Assembly (NCBI GenBank): GCA_031002005.1
Contig: CM061919.1
Span: 223,260,739-223,324,738 of the forward strand
DNA length: 64,000 nt
DNA from: Vandiemenella viatica
Lineage: Eukaryota; Arthropoda; Insecta; Orthoptera; Morabidae
Direction: 5' to 3'
Both the position numbers and the translations under genes were made by a program. Under the pieces are notes generated by a model, which made no database searches, was not told the origin of the DNA, and worked only from the letters and a program-made list of their open reading frames with translations. The first letter of the stretch is position 1. The number at the start of each line of letters is the position of its first letter. Below are positions 21,094-31,537 of this stretch, piece by piece.

Positions 21094-21423
21094 TGACAAA
21101 CTGTAATGTCCATTCAGCATATCGCAGAATTGTATCGAAAGTTTGCGGCCGGTTGCGAAAACGTCACCGACGGGGATAGCAATGGCCGAACCAGCACGGC
21201 ATCGTCGACCTCCCTCCCTACAGCTGGACCTTCGCTCCAAGCGATTTTCACCTTTTTCTATTTTGAAGGAGCATCTAGGAGGCCGACGATTCACTTCAGA
21301 CGAGGAGGTAAACATTTGGCGACAGCGTGGCTGAACACACGAGGATAGGGTTTTTACCAGTGGAGAATAGTCAAACTCACGAAGCGACAAGAGGCGAAAC
21401 CGATATGGAGAATATGTCGAAAA
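21094..21423 (+). pseudogene. Mariner transposase middle and C-terminal pieces
   Basis: SIQHIAELYRKFAAGCENVTD and DSNGRTSTAS correspond to the linker region of mariner transposases (..FK.GR.NV.DE.RSGRPS). About 200 residues, including two of the three catalytic Asp, are then deleted. Downstream, SILKEHLGGRRFTSDEEVN and RYGEYVEK match the final part of the family. Frameshifts and stops follow. Dead copy. Confidence 0.75.
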
Positions 21424-21526
21424 ATAACCTAATGCATGTACTATTGGCTAGCTGTATTTGTTGTATGAAATAAAATTTATTCACTTCAGACTTTGTAACC
21501 TTAGTTTTTGATCAACCCTCGTGTCC

Positions 21527-21992
21527 TAATAAAAAATCTTTAGATCAGTACAAGTTCAGCGAGACAGATGTGTTTATGTTGGTAGACCTGAGGCAGGGTG
21601 GCTGTCGCTACCCTCTAATCTGGCTGAGCGTCGGATGACACAGGCTTGCGGCGTCGACCTTTAAAGGGCGCTAGCGGCCGCAAGGAAGGTCGTTAGCCGG
21701 CGCGTTGGTATCAGACACCCCTGTTTGGTGCCTGTAGACAAGTTTTTAGCTGCACTGTTGCAGGAAGCAGCCAACTGCGTGGTTTTGCAACTTGCCACCG
21801 CAGTTCGTACAAAGTTTGGCCGGATGTGAGCACTTGACGCTCCTAATATCGGGTGTCGCCAGGGGAAACATGCAACACTGGGGAGAACAAGACAGGCAGC
21901 TGCAACTTAAGTTATAAAGTGACTGTCAAAAGACATAAAATATTTGTTTCACTGAAATGTTTTATTCAATGTTATTCATTACTTGAGATTTC
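21527..21992. other. No gene seen
   Basis: GC-rich patch around 21,590-21,850 without a recognisable element. Confidence 0.35.
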
Positions 21993-22079
21993 TATCAACC
22001 CCTCCTCTCTTCCTTGGTGAGATTTTGCCGGAACCCCCTACCCCCTAGTTCTGACCCCACGTAACTAATGAATGTCCCC
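21993..22079. repeat. Right half of a Harbinger-like MITE (family A/C type)
   Basis: CTTGGTGAGATTTTGCCGGA and CACGTAACTAATGAATGTCC followed by CC and TAA resemble the right end of families A and C. The left half is missing. Confidence 0.5.
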
Positions 22080-22081
22080 TA

Positions 22082-22296
22082 AGGCGCCACGACACTGGGT
22101 CTGCGAATTGTCACGGGACCAGTTTTGAGTCCTGGTCCCGGCCTACCGGCAGTCCTTGATCGCGGTTTTTAGGCGGTTTCTCCCAATGCTGGGACACCTC
22201 ACAAATTACACATTTCACAGACAAACATACACTGATCATACAGAACATAAAGTTTCAAGTTTCGCAGAAAGGTGGCAACACAAACATTCCTCCTAA
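22082..22296 (+). repeat. SINE family 2, copy 1
   Basis: B-box-like GTTTTGAGTCCTGG, then AATGCTGGGACACCTC, then CACATTTCACAGACAAACAT, CAGAACATAAAGTTTCAAG and GGTGGCAACAC. The same order recurs at 49,215-49,427. Probably another tRNA-derived SINE. Confidence 0.55.
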
Positions 22297-22496
22297 AGGA
22301 TTAAATGCTCCTGGTCTCACGAAATCCAGTTTTAATACGGGCAGGACAAAGGTAATCCCACCCCCTCCCCTTTTTCCAAAATCATCCTCTCATGATTCAC
22401 ACCAGCTACCTGTATAAAAACAGGAATACGGTGTGGAATAAAAAGAATGTGATTAAATTCGAATCGGATTTTCGCAATAATGCAGGTTCGATTATC

Positions 22497-22616
22497 TGTC
22501 TGACCTTCCAAATTTGGGTTTGCATGTTTTTCCGAAATCACTTTTCTTGTCCCAATCCTCTGGCGATTCTAATGAGTCTGACCTCGACGAGGCGAAAAAC
22601 GTTACACAAAAGATAG
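22497..22616 (+). repeat. tRNA-derived SINE, partial
   Basis: Only the body (CCAAATTTGGGTTTGCATG) and the tail (GACCTCGACGAGGCGAAAA) remain; the tRNA head and the CCGGGATG-CTTCAAAAGG block are lost. Confidence 0.7.
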
Positions 22617-22727
22617 TAGCAATTATAGGTGCGTATCGTGAATGGGCCAGATAGTATAACAAGAAAGATATATTCTGTGGAAATAAAAAGAAAACTATAC
22701 AGAAGAAGTTATGGGGATATTTGTCTT

Positions 22728-22992
22728 AAGGGGGGTTCACATCAGAACGAGGCAACGCGCGAACGGGTCCGAGGCGATGCGAGCATACCAGTGTGTGTAC
22801 CTGAAGCCGACAAGCGGCAAACCGGTTCTGACCGTTCGCCGAACTATCCCGAGGCGGTGCGAACGCCATCCGTCCCAAGTCGGTATTTCAAAGATAAATC
22901 GCGGTTGCGCCGCATGTTATGTGGACGGGCATTTCCAGTCGTGTGTCTGCCTCCTTCGTTCATACATTCACCTTGGTACTCAGTCGTCGATT
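22728..22992. repeat. GC-rich segment, possible Harbinger-like end
   Basis: Begins after TTAA as GGGGGGTTCACATCAGAACG and holds repeated GAGGCGATGCGA / GAGGCGGTGCGAA motifs. Such beginnings are common in PIF/Harbinger-like elements, but I found no matching right end in this window. A GC-rich host sequence is the alternative. Confidence 0.3.
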
Positions 22993-23121
22993 AAGCACAC
23001 TGTGCGTTGAAATTATAAATAAAGCCGCTATATTTTAGTTAAGGAGTTTTTCGTTATTGGTTTTTTTTCGTTTTGTTCTGACCATTTTTAATCATAAGTT
23101 GGGACAACGAAAAGATACACT

Positions 23122-23367
23122 CACCGAGCGTGGTGGGTGAATGGTTAAAACTCTTGCCTCGCATTCGGGAGGACGGCGGTTCGAATCCCCGTCCTGGCAT
23201 CCAGATTTGGGTTTTCCATGGTTTCCCCAAATCAAATCACTCCAGGCTAATGCCGGGATGCTTCCATCAAAAGGCCATGACCAAATTCCTTCTCTTTCCT
23301 TGTCCCCAGTCCCATCCCGCCTCTAATGACCTCGACGTCGACGAGGCGTAAAGCCACAAGAAAACAA
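23122..23367 (+). repeat. tRNA-derived SINE, subfamily A, near-complete
   Basis: Best-preserved subfamily A copy: head CACCGAGCGTGGTGGGTGAA, B box GGTTCGAATCC, full body and tail CGACGTCGACGAGGCGTAAA with A-rich end. Flanks share AAAAG(A)TACACTC, an imperfect 12-13-bp target duplication. It carries a small duplication, AAATCAAATCACTCC. Confidence 0.92.
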
Positions 23368-23666
23368 AAGTACACTCTCATAGTAGAGTAGCTATGAAAG
23401 ACGTTTCAAATTGTAGAAGGACAGTAATTTTTGAAGTACGTATTAAAAAAAATAGGATGCTTAGCACGAAATAAGAGCACTTACTGAAAAAGAGACTAAC
23501 TAACTTTCTTTTTTTTTCTTTAAAAAAGAAGAAGAAAAAAATAGAAGACGGGAAGTCTTGCAGCTGATTTTAGAGAAACAACAACTGCATAACTGAAATT
23601 GAAGCACTAGCCACTGTTAAATTGTCACCGCGCCCCAAATCCACTCTCTAACTTCACAGCACTGCC
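23368..23666. other. No gene; purine-rich spacer
   Basis: A T-run then A/G-rich run at 23,508-23,545 is the only feature. Confidence 0.4.
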
Positions 23667-23879
23667 CAGGGCCGGCGCTAGGAATTTCGGGCCCCGGGCA
23701 AAATGGGTGACCTTTTTTTTTTTAGCTGTACAAACTAACCGGGCGACAATAGGCCGGATTCTTGGCTTCGAGGCCTGGGGACCCCTGCAGCCGGTAATCG
23801 GGGCCCCCCATCAGCCGGCGGGGCCCGGGTACATTTAACTCACTTACTCCCCCCCCCCCTCCCCCTAACGCCGGCCCTG
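23667..23879. mobile_element. hAT-type MITE with perfect 8-bp duplication
   Basis: Left CAGGGCCGGCGCTAGG and right CTAACGCCGGCCCTG are inverted repeats. GCACTGCC flanks both sides (23,659-23,666 and 23,880-23,887). An 8-bp duplication and CAGGG ends identify the hAT superfamily. 213 bp, non-coding, GC-rich. Confidence 0.85.
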
Positions 23880-23999
23880 GCACTGCCAAGTAGTCAGAAC
23901 AAACGAATGGACGGATACCTGTTTCGTTCGATGCCTCGGCGAACTGCGTTTCTTGCACCCAAAGTAGTTGCCTCGGTCCCATTCGTGTGTTGTCATCGT

Positions 24000-24265
24000 A
24001 ATGATGGGTTCTTCTTCTTCTGGTACCTATCCGTTCCGGTTGTCTGCAACCACCTTGTCGTTGCTAGTATACGCTCGGATTAGCTCCGTTGTTGTCTTGG
24101 AGGTCCATGTTCTCAGATTTTTTAGCTAGGAAGTTTTTCTACTACCAGCACTTCTCTTTCTAGGTATTTTCCTTAGTCTAGTAGACTTCAGGAGTTTGTA
24201 ACGGCTATTGTTCCTCATTATGTGGCCAAGGTATTGTAGCTTCCGTGTTTTTATGGTGATCAATA
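24000..24265 (-). pseudogene. RTE-like LINE C-terminal fragment
   Basis: Minus strand reads RKLQYLGHIMRNNSRYKLLK, then RKRSAGSRKTS, stop, LKNLRTWTSKTTTELIRAY, NDKVVADNRNG and a GAAGAAGAAG tail. This is the LGHIMR...GRRKTSWLKNLR...ELFRAA series near the C-terminus of RTE-type or similar elements, ending in their microsatellite tail. Contains stops; only the last ~80 codons remain. Confidence 0.75.
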
Positions 24266-25038
24266 GTACTTATGTGTACCCGCCTTTAAACGAGTGAGGA
24301 ACATAAACACGAAGAAAAGAGACCTACACCAAGTTGTAGGAAGATGAATACGGAGAGGCTTGTGACAAATAGAAATTGGCTGTAAACTGTGCTTGGTGGG
24401 TACGCACTATTAATTAATACACAAAGTTGAGAAAGCACGCCCTTCAAAGTATTAAACGGCTTTTATCACTGTAAAACACATTACTTTATTTCCCTGGTCG
24501 CCTGACACCGCCTGGTTGGTGGTCCACACGTCAGTCAGAAGATCTTCTGTGACGACAGTTCCAGCGCTGGAAATAGCTGGAACAACAGAGCACTCGAGAC
24601 GTGTTGACGCTCAGCTTCAGAGACAAGTCATCCGGACACCATGCCAAAAATAGCTGTCAGCTAAATCGCTTCGTCAGGCACACTTTCTCATTACTTCCTT
24701 CGTAGTCGATAACATACGGTAGTTCTATTTAGAGATATACTTTGTAAAGCATTTTTTTAAATTCGTTTACTGTAATGAAAAGAAAGCGTAAATATTTCGT
24801 TTGGAGCAGAGACATTAGTCCAGCAGAAACGTGGGAGTATGAGCGGAAATAATCAGAAGTAATCGAAGAGAAAGGAAAGGTTATAAGAATTGTTGGAGAC
24901 AGTCGTTATACTCGATATTGTAGAATAACCGATGATGTAGAGAGAAAATAAATCAGAAGAGAGGAGAAAAATCATAAGGATTGTTGGAGACATACAATAC
25001 ACTCAATACTATAGAATAACTGGTAGATGGAGATATAT
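24266..25038. other. No gene; local ~91-bp direct duplication
   Basis: ATTGTTGGAGAC at 24,889 recurs at 24,980, within two similar purine-rich units (24,865-24,955 and 24,956-25,040). Nothing coding is recognised. Confidence 0.4.
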
Positions 25039-25657
25039 TATACTAGCTATGGCCCGCGACTTCATACGTGTGGACTTGGAATTTTACTGGAAGCATTGGA
25101 TATAGAAAGCTATAAGTTGGGTAGAAGGTATCCCAAAAAGCACGGAGTCGGAATGATATGACGGGGGAGGGGGTATGAGCCATCACAATACCATTCGACC
25201 ATTGAACGTTTCTCATAAAGAGGACCAATTTGCAATATGTTCATAAATAGCAACGAACTGAGAGGGAGGGGGGCGGGGGGAGACTGCGTACCACAGTCCC
25301 TCCGGCGGTTTTTTGTTTGTGTTTAATATTATGTCGCTTTCTGGAGGTATCTTAGGTCTGTACATGAAACCTATCAACAGATCATTCACTAACTGACTGC
25401 GAGAGAAACAAAGCCTAAAGTGTCGATATAACGTTGCAGAGACTTACACACGCTATCCGTCTCTTTGTCTCCGCTCAGTTAGTTTTAAGAATTTCATGGC
25501 AAAATATTTTATTAGCCCAGAAAAAAGTATCCTTTATCCTTCCTAATTTTTCATATTTCCTAGTCAGATTTTATCAAAATCGGTTTAGCATTTTAGTCGT
25601 GAAAACGTAACAAACAGGCAGGGAGACAGAGTTATTTTCGCATTTATAAGAGTAATG
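25039..25657 (+). repeat. LINE/SINE 3'-end repeat, second copy
   Basis: Begins TACTAGCTATGGCCCGCGAC and ends with GTGAAAACGTAACAAACAG and TTTTCGCATTTATAAGAGTA, as at 2,424-2,795. The interior differs by indels, including a G-rich run at 25,262-25,281. Confidence 0.6.
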
Positions 25658-26062
25658 AAGATGAAGACTCTGAGGATTTCGGATTGTGAATGTCACAATT
25701 ACCTGGGGATAGTTGCGGAAGACTTGTAAATTATATGAAATTTCCTGAAATTGTATTATATTGTATGTATTATGTTGGCTAGAAGACAGATTTTGTTGTT
25801 GTTTTCCGTTGTCGTTCACTTCTCAAAGCCACGTTTGGTCCTTAGAAAGTGATCCCAACTCCAAAAGCAGGAGAGTGTCTTCCGCTACTATCTTCTCTTT
25901 AGCATTTGTCGCTAGGAGCTGAAGAAAATCACTTGATGAATGGATTAACTAATTTAAAGACGCCAGAGACACATCCGTGGTAACTGGGTGAAGCACGTGT
26001 GATTGCAAGAGGCTAATGTATTAACATTGCAGCCCTGCAACATACGTTAAACATTGTTACAT
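25658..26062. other. No gene seen
   Basis: AT-rich spacer before the mariner-like element. Confidence 0.4.
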
Positions 26063-26064
26063 TA

Positions 26065-27394
26065 CTAGGTGTTTCAAAAAGAATATACGTATTTCGAATG
26101 CATATATTTATTAAACTGTAAGACATACAAATATGAAACTTTACACACATATTTACGAACCTCTTAAGTTAAGATTACAAATGTTCAATATGTCCTCCAT
26201 CTTCCACACGAACAATATCACATCGATACTCAAATTCCTCCCATACTCGGGCAAGCATGTCCTTCGTCACTGATGTTACTGCAGTACGGATCCGGTTCCT
26301 CAAGTCTTCAAGGTTCTGTGGGAGTGGTGGTACATAAACGTTGTCTTTAATGAAACCACACAGGAAGAAGTCACAGAGTGTCAAATCCGGTGACCGCAGA
26401 GCCCAGCTGATGCATGCTAAGTCGCCAGCTCCTTGACGACCAATCCAACGGTTCGGTAGAGTTTCATTCAGATATTCACGCACTTGGCGAATCCAGTGAG
26501 GGGGTGCCCCGTCTTGTTGAAAAATGAAGTTGTCTTCGTGCAGCCTCGGAAACAAGCAGTTTTGTAACATAGCGAGATACTGCTGACCGTTAACCGTGTT
26601 TCCATCAAAGAAGAATGGGCCGTAAACAGATGATCGGGATATCGCATAAAACACATTGACTTTAGGCGAATCTCGTACATGTTCAATGACTGCATGTGGG
26701 TTCTGTAGATCCCAAATTTGAACATTGTGTTTGTTTACCTGACCACTAACATGGAAAGTCGCTTCATCACTGAAAACGATGCGTTGTGCGAAAGTGTTAT
26801 CATTGTCAATAGCATCATTAATCTCGTTACAAAATGCCACATGTTTCCGTTTGTCATCAGGACGCAGAGCTTGTAACAACTGTAACTTGTACGGCTTCAT
26901 AACCAACCGACGTCTCAAAACACGCCAAATTGTTGTTGTAGGTAGTTGTAACTCCCGACTGGCACGACGAGTTGATTTTGAAGGACTACGTTGGAAAGCA
27001 GTTTGAATTCGTGCAACATGTGCCTCAGAAACACGAGGGCGGCCAGGACTCTTTCCTTTACATACACATCCGGTATCTACAAACTGTCGATACCATCTAC
27101 GAATGTTCCACCCATTCGGAGGATGCATTTGGTACCTCAACCTTAAACGTCTTTGCACTGGAATCGCGGAATTGCAATTCGCAAACTCGATAACACAAAA
27201 TGATTTCTGCTGTGGAGTAGCCATTTTAAACATATGACGGTTACCAAGAATAACAGAAGATGACTGACATCTAGCGGCTATTATATAAACTAGACTATGT
27301 ATTCGTTTCTCCAATAGCCGAGCCGGGGCGCAGTGATCGGTAGTTTGGACAAAAGAATACTTTGTAATACGTATATTCTTTTTGAAACACCCTG
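26065..27394 (-). mobile_element. Near-complete mariner-like transposon, 1,330 bp
   Basis: The terminal repeats 26,065-26,093 and 27,366-27,394 match at 27 of 29 positions; the innermost 26 bases (GGTGTTTCAAAAAGAATATA...) are identical. Both sides are flanked by TA (26,063-26,064 and 27,395-27,396). One long transposase frame fills the interior on the minus strand. The youngest-looking complete DNA transposon in the window. Confidence 0.92.
26175..27224 (-). CDS. Tc1/mariner-superfamily transposase, open frame
   Basis: Cut-and-paste transposase that would bind the 29-bp terminal repeats. I chose the Met at 27,224 (MATPQQKSF) because family members start there; the frame stays open upstream for 30 more codons. 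From this start it is 349 residues. Residues ~5-45 form the first helix-turn-helix; KGKSPGRPR (~57-64) is the GRPR-type linker motif; ~80-115 (STRRASRELQLPTTTIWRVL) is the second helix-turn-helix. Catalytic Asp residues are D153 (FSDEATF), D238 (FQQDGAPPHW) and D285 (TLCDFFLCG), with 46 residues between the last two. There are no stops or frameshifts. WALRSPDLTLCDFFLCG departs from the usual WPPRSPDLTPxDFFLWG, so point decay has begun and activity is doubtful. Confidence 0.9.
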   Translation of the reverse strand: MATPQQKSFCVIEFANCNSAIPVQRRLRLRYQMHPPNGWNIRRWYRQFVDTGCVCKGKSPGRPRVSEAHVARIQTAFQRSPSKSTRRASRELQLPTTTIWRVLRRRLVMKPYKLQLLQALRPDDKRKHVAFCNEINDAIDNDNTFAQRIVFSDEATFHVSGQVNKHNVQIWDLQNPHAVIEHVRDSPKVNVFYAISRSSVYGPFFFDGNTVNGQQYLAMLQNCLFPRLHEDNFIFQQDGAPPHWIRQVREYLNETLPNRWIGRQGAGDLACISWALRSPDLTLCDFFLCGFIKDNVYVPPLPQNLEDLRNRIRTAVTSVTKDMLARVWEEFEYRCDIVRVEDGGHIEHL

Positions 27395-27396
27395 TA

Positions 27397-28116
27397 CTAC
27401 TGAAAGTACATGCTGTTGGTGTAAAGTCGTCGAGTTGTTCCAGATCGTTGCGAACACTTGTGGTGAGATCTGTTATTACACGAGTATTCAGCTAATAGGA
27501 GGTTGAATTGCTGACATCAGAGCACCAGCGTGGGCATTCAGCTATTTCTGGCTTCACCCGTTTAAGCCAATAACAGGCCTTCGCCTCTCATCTACCTACA
27601 TATATGTCTGGCTTTACATCTGCCATTCGTTATCCGTCATTTTGTGGCTGAATGTGGAATCAAAATAACAGGAGGCCGACGTAAAAGACTGGAGGCTACT
27701 CAGGGAATCCTGAGCACTAATCGGTGCCTTGCAAACTGTGTCACGGTTGATGTCATAATATGCTCTGTGGAACACGCCTTCTCCTGTTTGACTGGTTCTG
27801 GCGCCTGCTGTTCCTTTGACGATGGGTCATTTTCTTGCATGTGTTGCATTTTAGCGTGCCCTCCGCTCCTTTCTATTGTTGGGACGGTGAGTTGAAACGC
27901 ATAATAGTTCCGCTAGGGGGCTTGTTAAATTTTGCCCTGGAATAATGCTCGTTTAAAGCTGCGCGCTCCCTTCAATGACGTAATTTCAGCACACAAAGAG
28001 GGGGGAGGAATACATTGGGGGGGGGGGGGGAGAAGAGGAGTGACGAGGGGAAGGATGATCGGAATTTTAAGAGACATCAAAACTTTAAGTGAGTTATTGT
28101 TCGTTCACGAAAAACT

Positions 28117-28155
<39 letters not shown>

Positions 28156-30704
28156 GTGAAAAATTTTTTTTTTTTTTTTTTTTTTTTTTGGAAAGCGAAG
28201 AAATCGTCAATTTCATTCTTCCTTTTTTTGTGAAAAAGTGTTATAGTCCCTTTTTTTTTATTCAGTGAGCATCATGTAAATTGGATTTTGACTGAAAAGA
28301 ATAAAACCTCGTTTCTGTGATTTTTTAGAAATTTTCTACAAAATTGTTTTTCCCTAGAATTTCAACGTAAAGAAAAATTATTATTCTTTTGCACTCATTT
28401 TTGTTTACTATGAGAAATTTCTATTTGAGTGTGTGCGAGAAAGAAATTCATCTTCTTCGAAACATGTGTTAGTGCCATTGCTATTGTACAATTGCTGCCT
28501 ATAAGAGTTTTAGAAACGTGTAGTTCAATGATACTTGTGCAGATAATGTTTAATTAATTGTATGGTGCAAAATTTTTGTGGATTGTTTCTGTAACTCGTT
28601 TTCACTGCCATTGTCTCACAGAATTAGGCGTTGGCTCATTGTTTTATTGAAATATTAATTTTTATAGGATTAAAAAATGGATTTATGTGTCAGTATTTTA
28701 AGATCCAAATAAATCAGCAGTGAACTATGCAGGATCCAGCTTGTGAAAGTTTGTCCCGCGGCCGGGAGGGTCCTGACCTGTCCGCTAGAGGTCAGGTCAG
28801 TCGCGCACGACTCTCCCACGCTTCGCTCAGCCCTTTACCACTCCAGCGGCAAAAAACTACGGGGTTGCCACGTCTGACCCATCCTGTCGATATCGCCTGG
28901 CTCCGGGATTGGTCCTCGCCGTGAAAAATGACACCGGCGGCCATTCACAATCCAAGACACAGATTTTTAATAATACTGAATTATGTATTATTGCTAGATT
29001 GGTAGAACTGACTTCTTACTCGCCAGCAAAAGTAAAGAAAGATAATACTGTAATTCCCAGTGGCAGCCGCGGTGTTAGATGAAGACGCAATAAGCATACC
29101 AGATTGCTATTGGTTCAGCGATCACATCAGTGTACCACCTGTTCGATTTTAGGTTGCAGTCATTCGTGTAGTATTTCATTTTCACTAAATTTGTGTAACT
29201 AACCCTACATAGCGTACCTTTCAAATGATGTCAAAAAAGGAAAGAAAAACACTTCAAGGAAATATAAAAAAACATCACTTACTAAAGTTGAGACATGGGT
29301 CTGAAACAACACAAAAAAGTGAAAAAGACAATTCATAACATTTTTGCACAACCCTTAATCAATTAATGGGGTAGTGAAACAAGTAGTGTGGTTGTGGAAT
29401 TGGCCTAAAATCCAGGTTCGAATCCTTTTTGTTCAACGCGCGAGTTTCCAGACAAAACCGTGCATATTAATCATTTCTTTTATTTAAGCTTTTTTATTCT
29501 TCACAGATACCATCACTAAACTGTGTTTTGTACAATGTATCACTACCCATAACTGTCAGCGCAATTAAAAGTCCCAATGAAGGCTCATCAAATATCGAAA
29601 AACTCTTTGAAAATATAGAAAAAAGGCTGCTTGAAAGCTGATAAGGTTTGTCTTTTTTATTTTAGCAAACAAGCTACATTCGCCGTCAAAAATAACGGTT
29701 TAAACTCGATATTATGACAATTCATTTTTTCGCAGGTGTTTAACAAAATAGTTATTTTTAAATAACTTTAATAACATTTAAAACGATTTAACGCTGTACA
29801 TATTTTTAGCTTACTATGACAGCAATATCTCTGGAGAGAGAGTATAGGGAAATATGAATATCAATCAAATATAAAGCAATTAATCATTAGTACGTACATT
29901 AAATTGAAATGCAGACTTTTCTTTGTAGTTGGTTTGTAATTTATAACATATTGAACCATTACAAAAACGTAAAAAAATCTCTGGTCGTTGTTAACTCGCC
30001 AACGAAGGTCGGGTGCATGATGTCACAATGTGGCAGACACCACGACCAGAGTAGCCATTTATGAGTATTTATAACAAACCGATCTTTATTAATTCGAACA
30101 TTTAGGGTGAGGAAGAGGAAACGGATTGTTTTGTGCGCAGGTTATTACTGAAAGAACGTGTATGGATGTACACATATTTCTCTTGCGACGTATTTTTTAC
30201 CTTCCTACATGAACAAGCGTTATCCTGAAGAATTGTGAATTTTATTCGTCATGACACCGCAGCCCTCCTGTGTTCAGTACGATAAATAGTTCGTTACCAA
30301 CTTCATGGTTAAAATACTAATAACGGTATTTTTTGGCCGGTATTAATCTACCGTTCGTCTTTCGTAAGTGTAAGCCTCAATGGGCTTGCACCGTGATGCA
30401 CCCTCTCCCTTCCCTCATCTCTCATTCATTAACAACCCAAACTACGCACTACACCGAATCTCCACAAAACAGCAACACCTGCATACACTTCCATCATTGT
30501 GGAAGGCATGGGGAAACTATCCCAGTTAAAATTTACCGATAAAGCTGCTATGGTCTATTGAAGGAGTAGATATCCCCCTCCTGGACAATCACGAAACCTG
30601 GACGCTGGGTAATGAAGACAATCATCATGGCGACTTTGAATTGGGCTGTACAATCGCTCATACTCTGTTGGCCATGTCTCTAAAGATAAAAATTTTCTCC
30701 AACA
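27397..30704. other. 3.3 kb without a recognised gene
   Basis: Contains a G-run at 28,016-28,030, long T-runs at 28,119-28,152 and 28,165-28,189, and a GC-rich non-coding patch at 28,735-28,925 with CTGACCTGTCCGCTAGAGGT. A lone GGTTCGAATCC B-box-like motif lies at 29,415. No coding series or terminal repeats were identified. Confidence 0.4.
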
Positions 30705-30775
30705 GCGGGGCTCGAACCAATAACTTTGTGTCGAGTACCATTCATCGGTTAAGCACGCCCGGGAACGAGGCGAGT
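30705..30775 (-). repeat. tRNA-like SINE head fragment
   Basis: Minus strand has TTAACCGATGAATGG and TATTGGTTCGAGCCCCGCTG (B box), spaced as in a tRNA-derived SINE. The body is not recognised. Confidence 0.35.
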
Positions 30776-30868
30776 ACCAACGTTTAATAGCGAGGTAGTT
30801 GAATCAGCGAATCACGAGTAAGCTGGATGAGTGAGCAGTTATCGAACTGGTATGTTTACAACTTCTTG

Positions 30869-31534
30869 GGGAGCGTGCACAAACCACGTAGCTCCATTTT
30901 GGCCTCCTGTTAACCCCCCTTCCCCCCCACGTAGCCCTACGTGGCTTTTGCCTCTCCCACCGAGAGGGGCGGTGTAACGGTTTGCGTTCTCGCCTCGCAT
31001 TCGGGAGGACGGCGGTTCGAATCCCCGTCCGGGCATCCAGATTTGGGTTTTCCATGGTTTCCCCAAATCACTCCAGGCAAATGCCGGGATGCTTCCTTCA
31101 AAAAGGCCATGGCCGAATTCCTTCCCATTCCTTGCCCCCATCCTTGCCCCCCATCCTTTCCCGTCTCTAAAAGGCCTCGATGTTAAAAAGAGACGTAAAG
31201 CAGTTAAAAAAAAGCTTTTGCCTCTCCCCCCCCCCCCTCCCCCCACGTAGCACGTAGCTTTTTTCCCCTTTTGATTCCAGAAGACATTTTGTACTGTTTT
31301 CTGTTGTCAGACGATTATAAATTACGTATAAAGATAATTAACTGAGGGAAATAAATATCCACATGGTGTTGTGAGTTCTATTAATCATTTTAACTGTGAA
31401 AAATGTTGTGAAAGGAAAGCTACGTGGCCTGGCTCGGAATCCCCGCTCCCCCCACGTAGCCCAGCGTAGCCTTCCAGCCAGCCCCCCCCCCCCCCCCCCC
31501 CCTTGACCGAGCCACGTAGTTTGTGCATGGTCCC
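30869..31534. mobile_element. MITE family B containing a SINE
   Basis: Left GGGAGCGTGCACAAACCACG and right CACGTAGTTTGTGCATGGTC followed by CC are inverted repeats, flanked by TTG (30,866-30,868 and 31,535-31,537). The interior has the family B 'ACGTAGC' motifs and a long C-run at 31,482-31,502. A SINE occupies 30,959-31,213; without it the MITE would be about 400 bp, the size of the 44,784 copy. Confidence 0.75.
30959..31213 (+). repeat. tRNA-derived SINE, subfamily B, inside a MITE
   Basis: Head GAGAGGGGCGGTGTAACGG, B box GGTTCGAATCC, nearly consensus body, and subfamily B tail (CTCTAAAAGGCCTCGATG, GACGTAAAGCAGTTAAAAA). A perfect 15-bp duplication, GCTTTTGCCTCTCCC, flanks it (30,944-30,958 and 31,214-31,228). 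Confidence 0.93.
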
Positions 31535-31537
31535 TTG

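Larger units (their letters stand above)
19722..21526 (+). mobile_element. Mariner element, broken by two insertions
   Basis: The left end GGTTGATCAAAAACTAAGCT and the reverse complement of the right end GGTTGATCAAAAACTAAGGT form inverted repeats. Both sides abut TA (19,720-19,721 and 21,527-21,528). The left tip lacks about 5 bp present on the right. Inside, in order: MITE A (19,776-20,160), transposase N-terminus, a ~0.7-kb insert (about 20,374-21,093) and transposase middle and C-terminal pieces. Confidence 0.8.

Noticed and set aside
23122..23367. Functional tRNA gene
   Set aside because: A and B boxes are present, but the head continues into the common SINE body, acceptor stem ends do not pair, and the same sequence recurs more than 20 times.
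28119..28189. Two long T-runs as tails of minus-strand LINEs or SINEs
   Set aside because: No LINE or SINE body is recognisable on the adjacent side on either strand.
30839..31246. 135-residue open frame on the minus strand
   Set aside because: It is a read-through of the SINE and MITE; similar peptides appear at every SINE copy.
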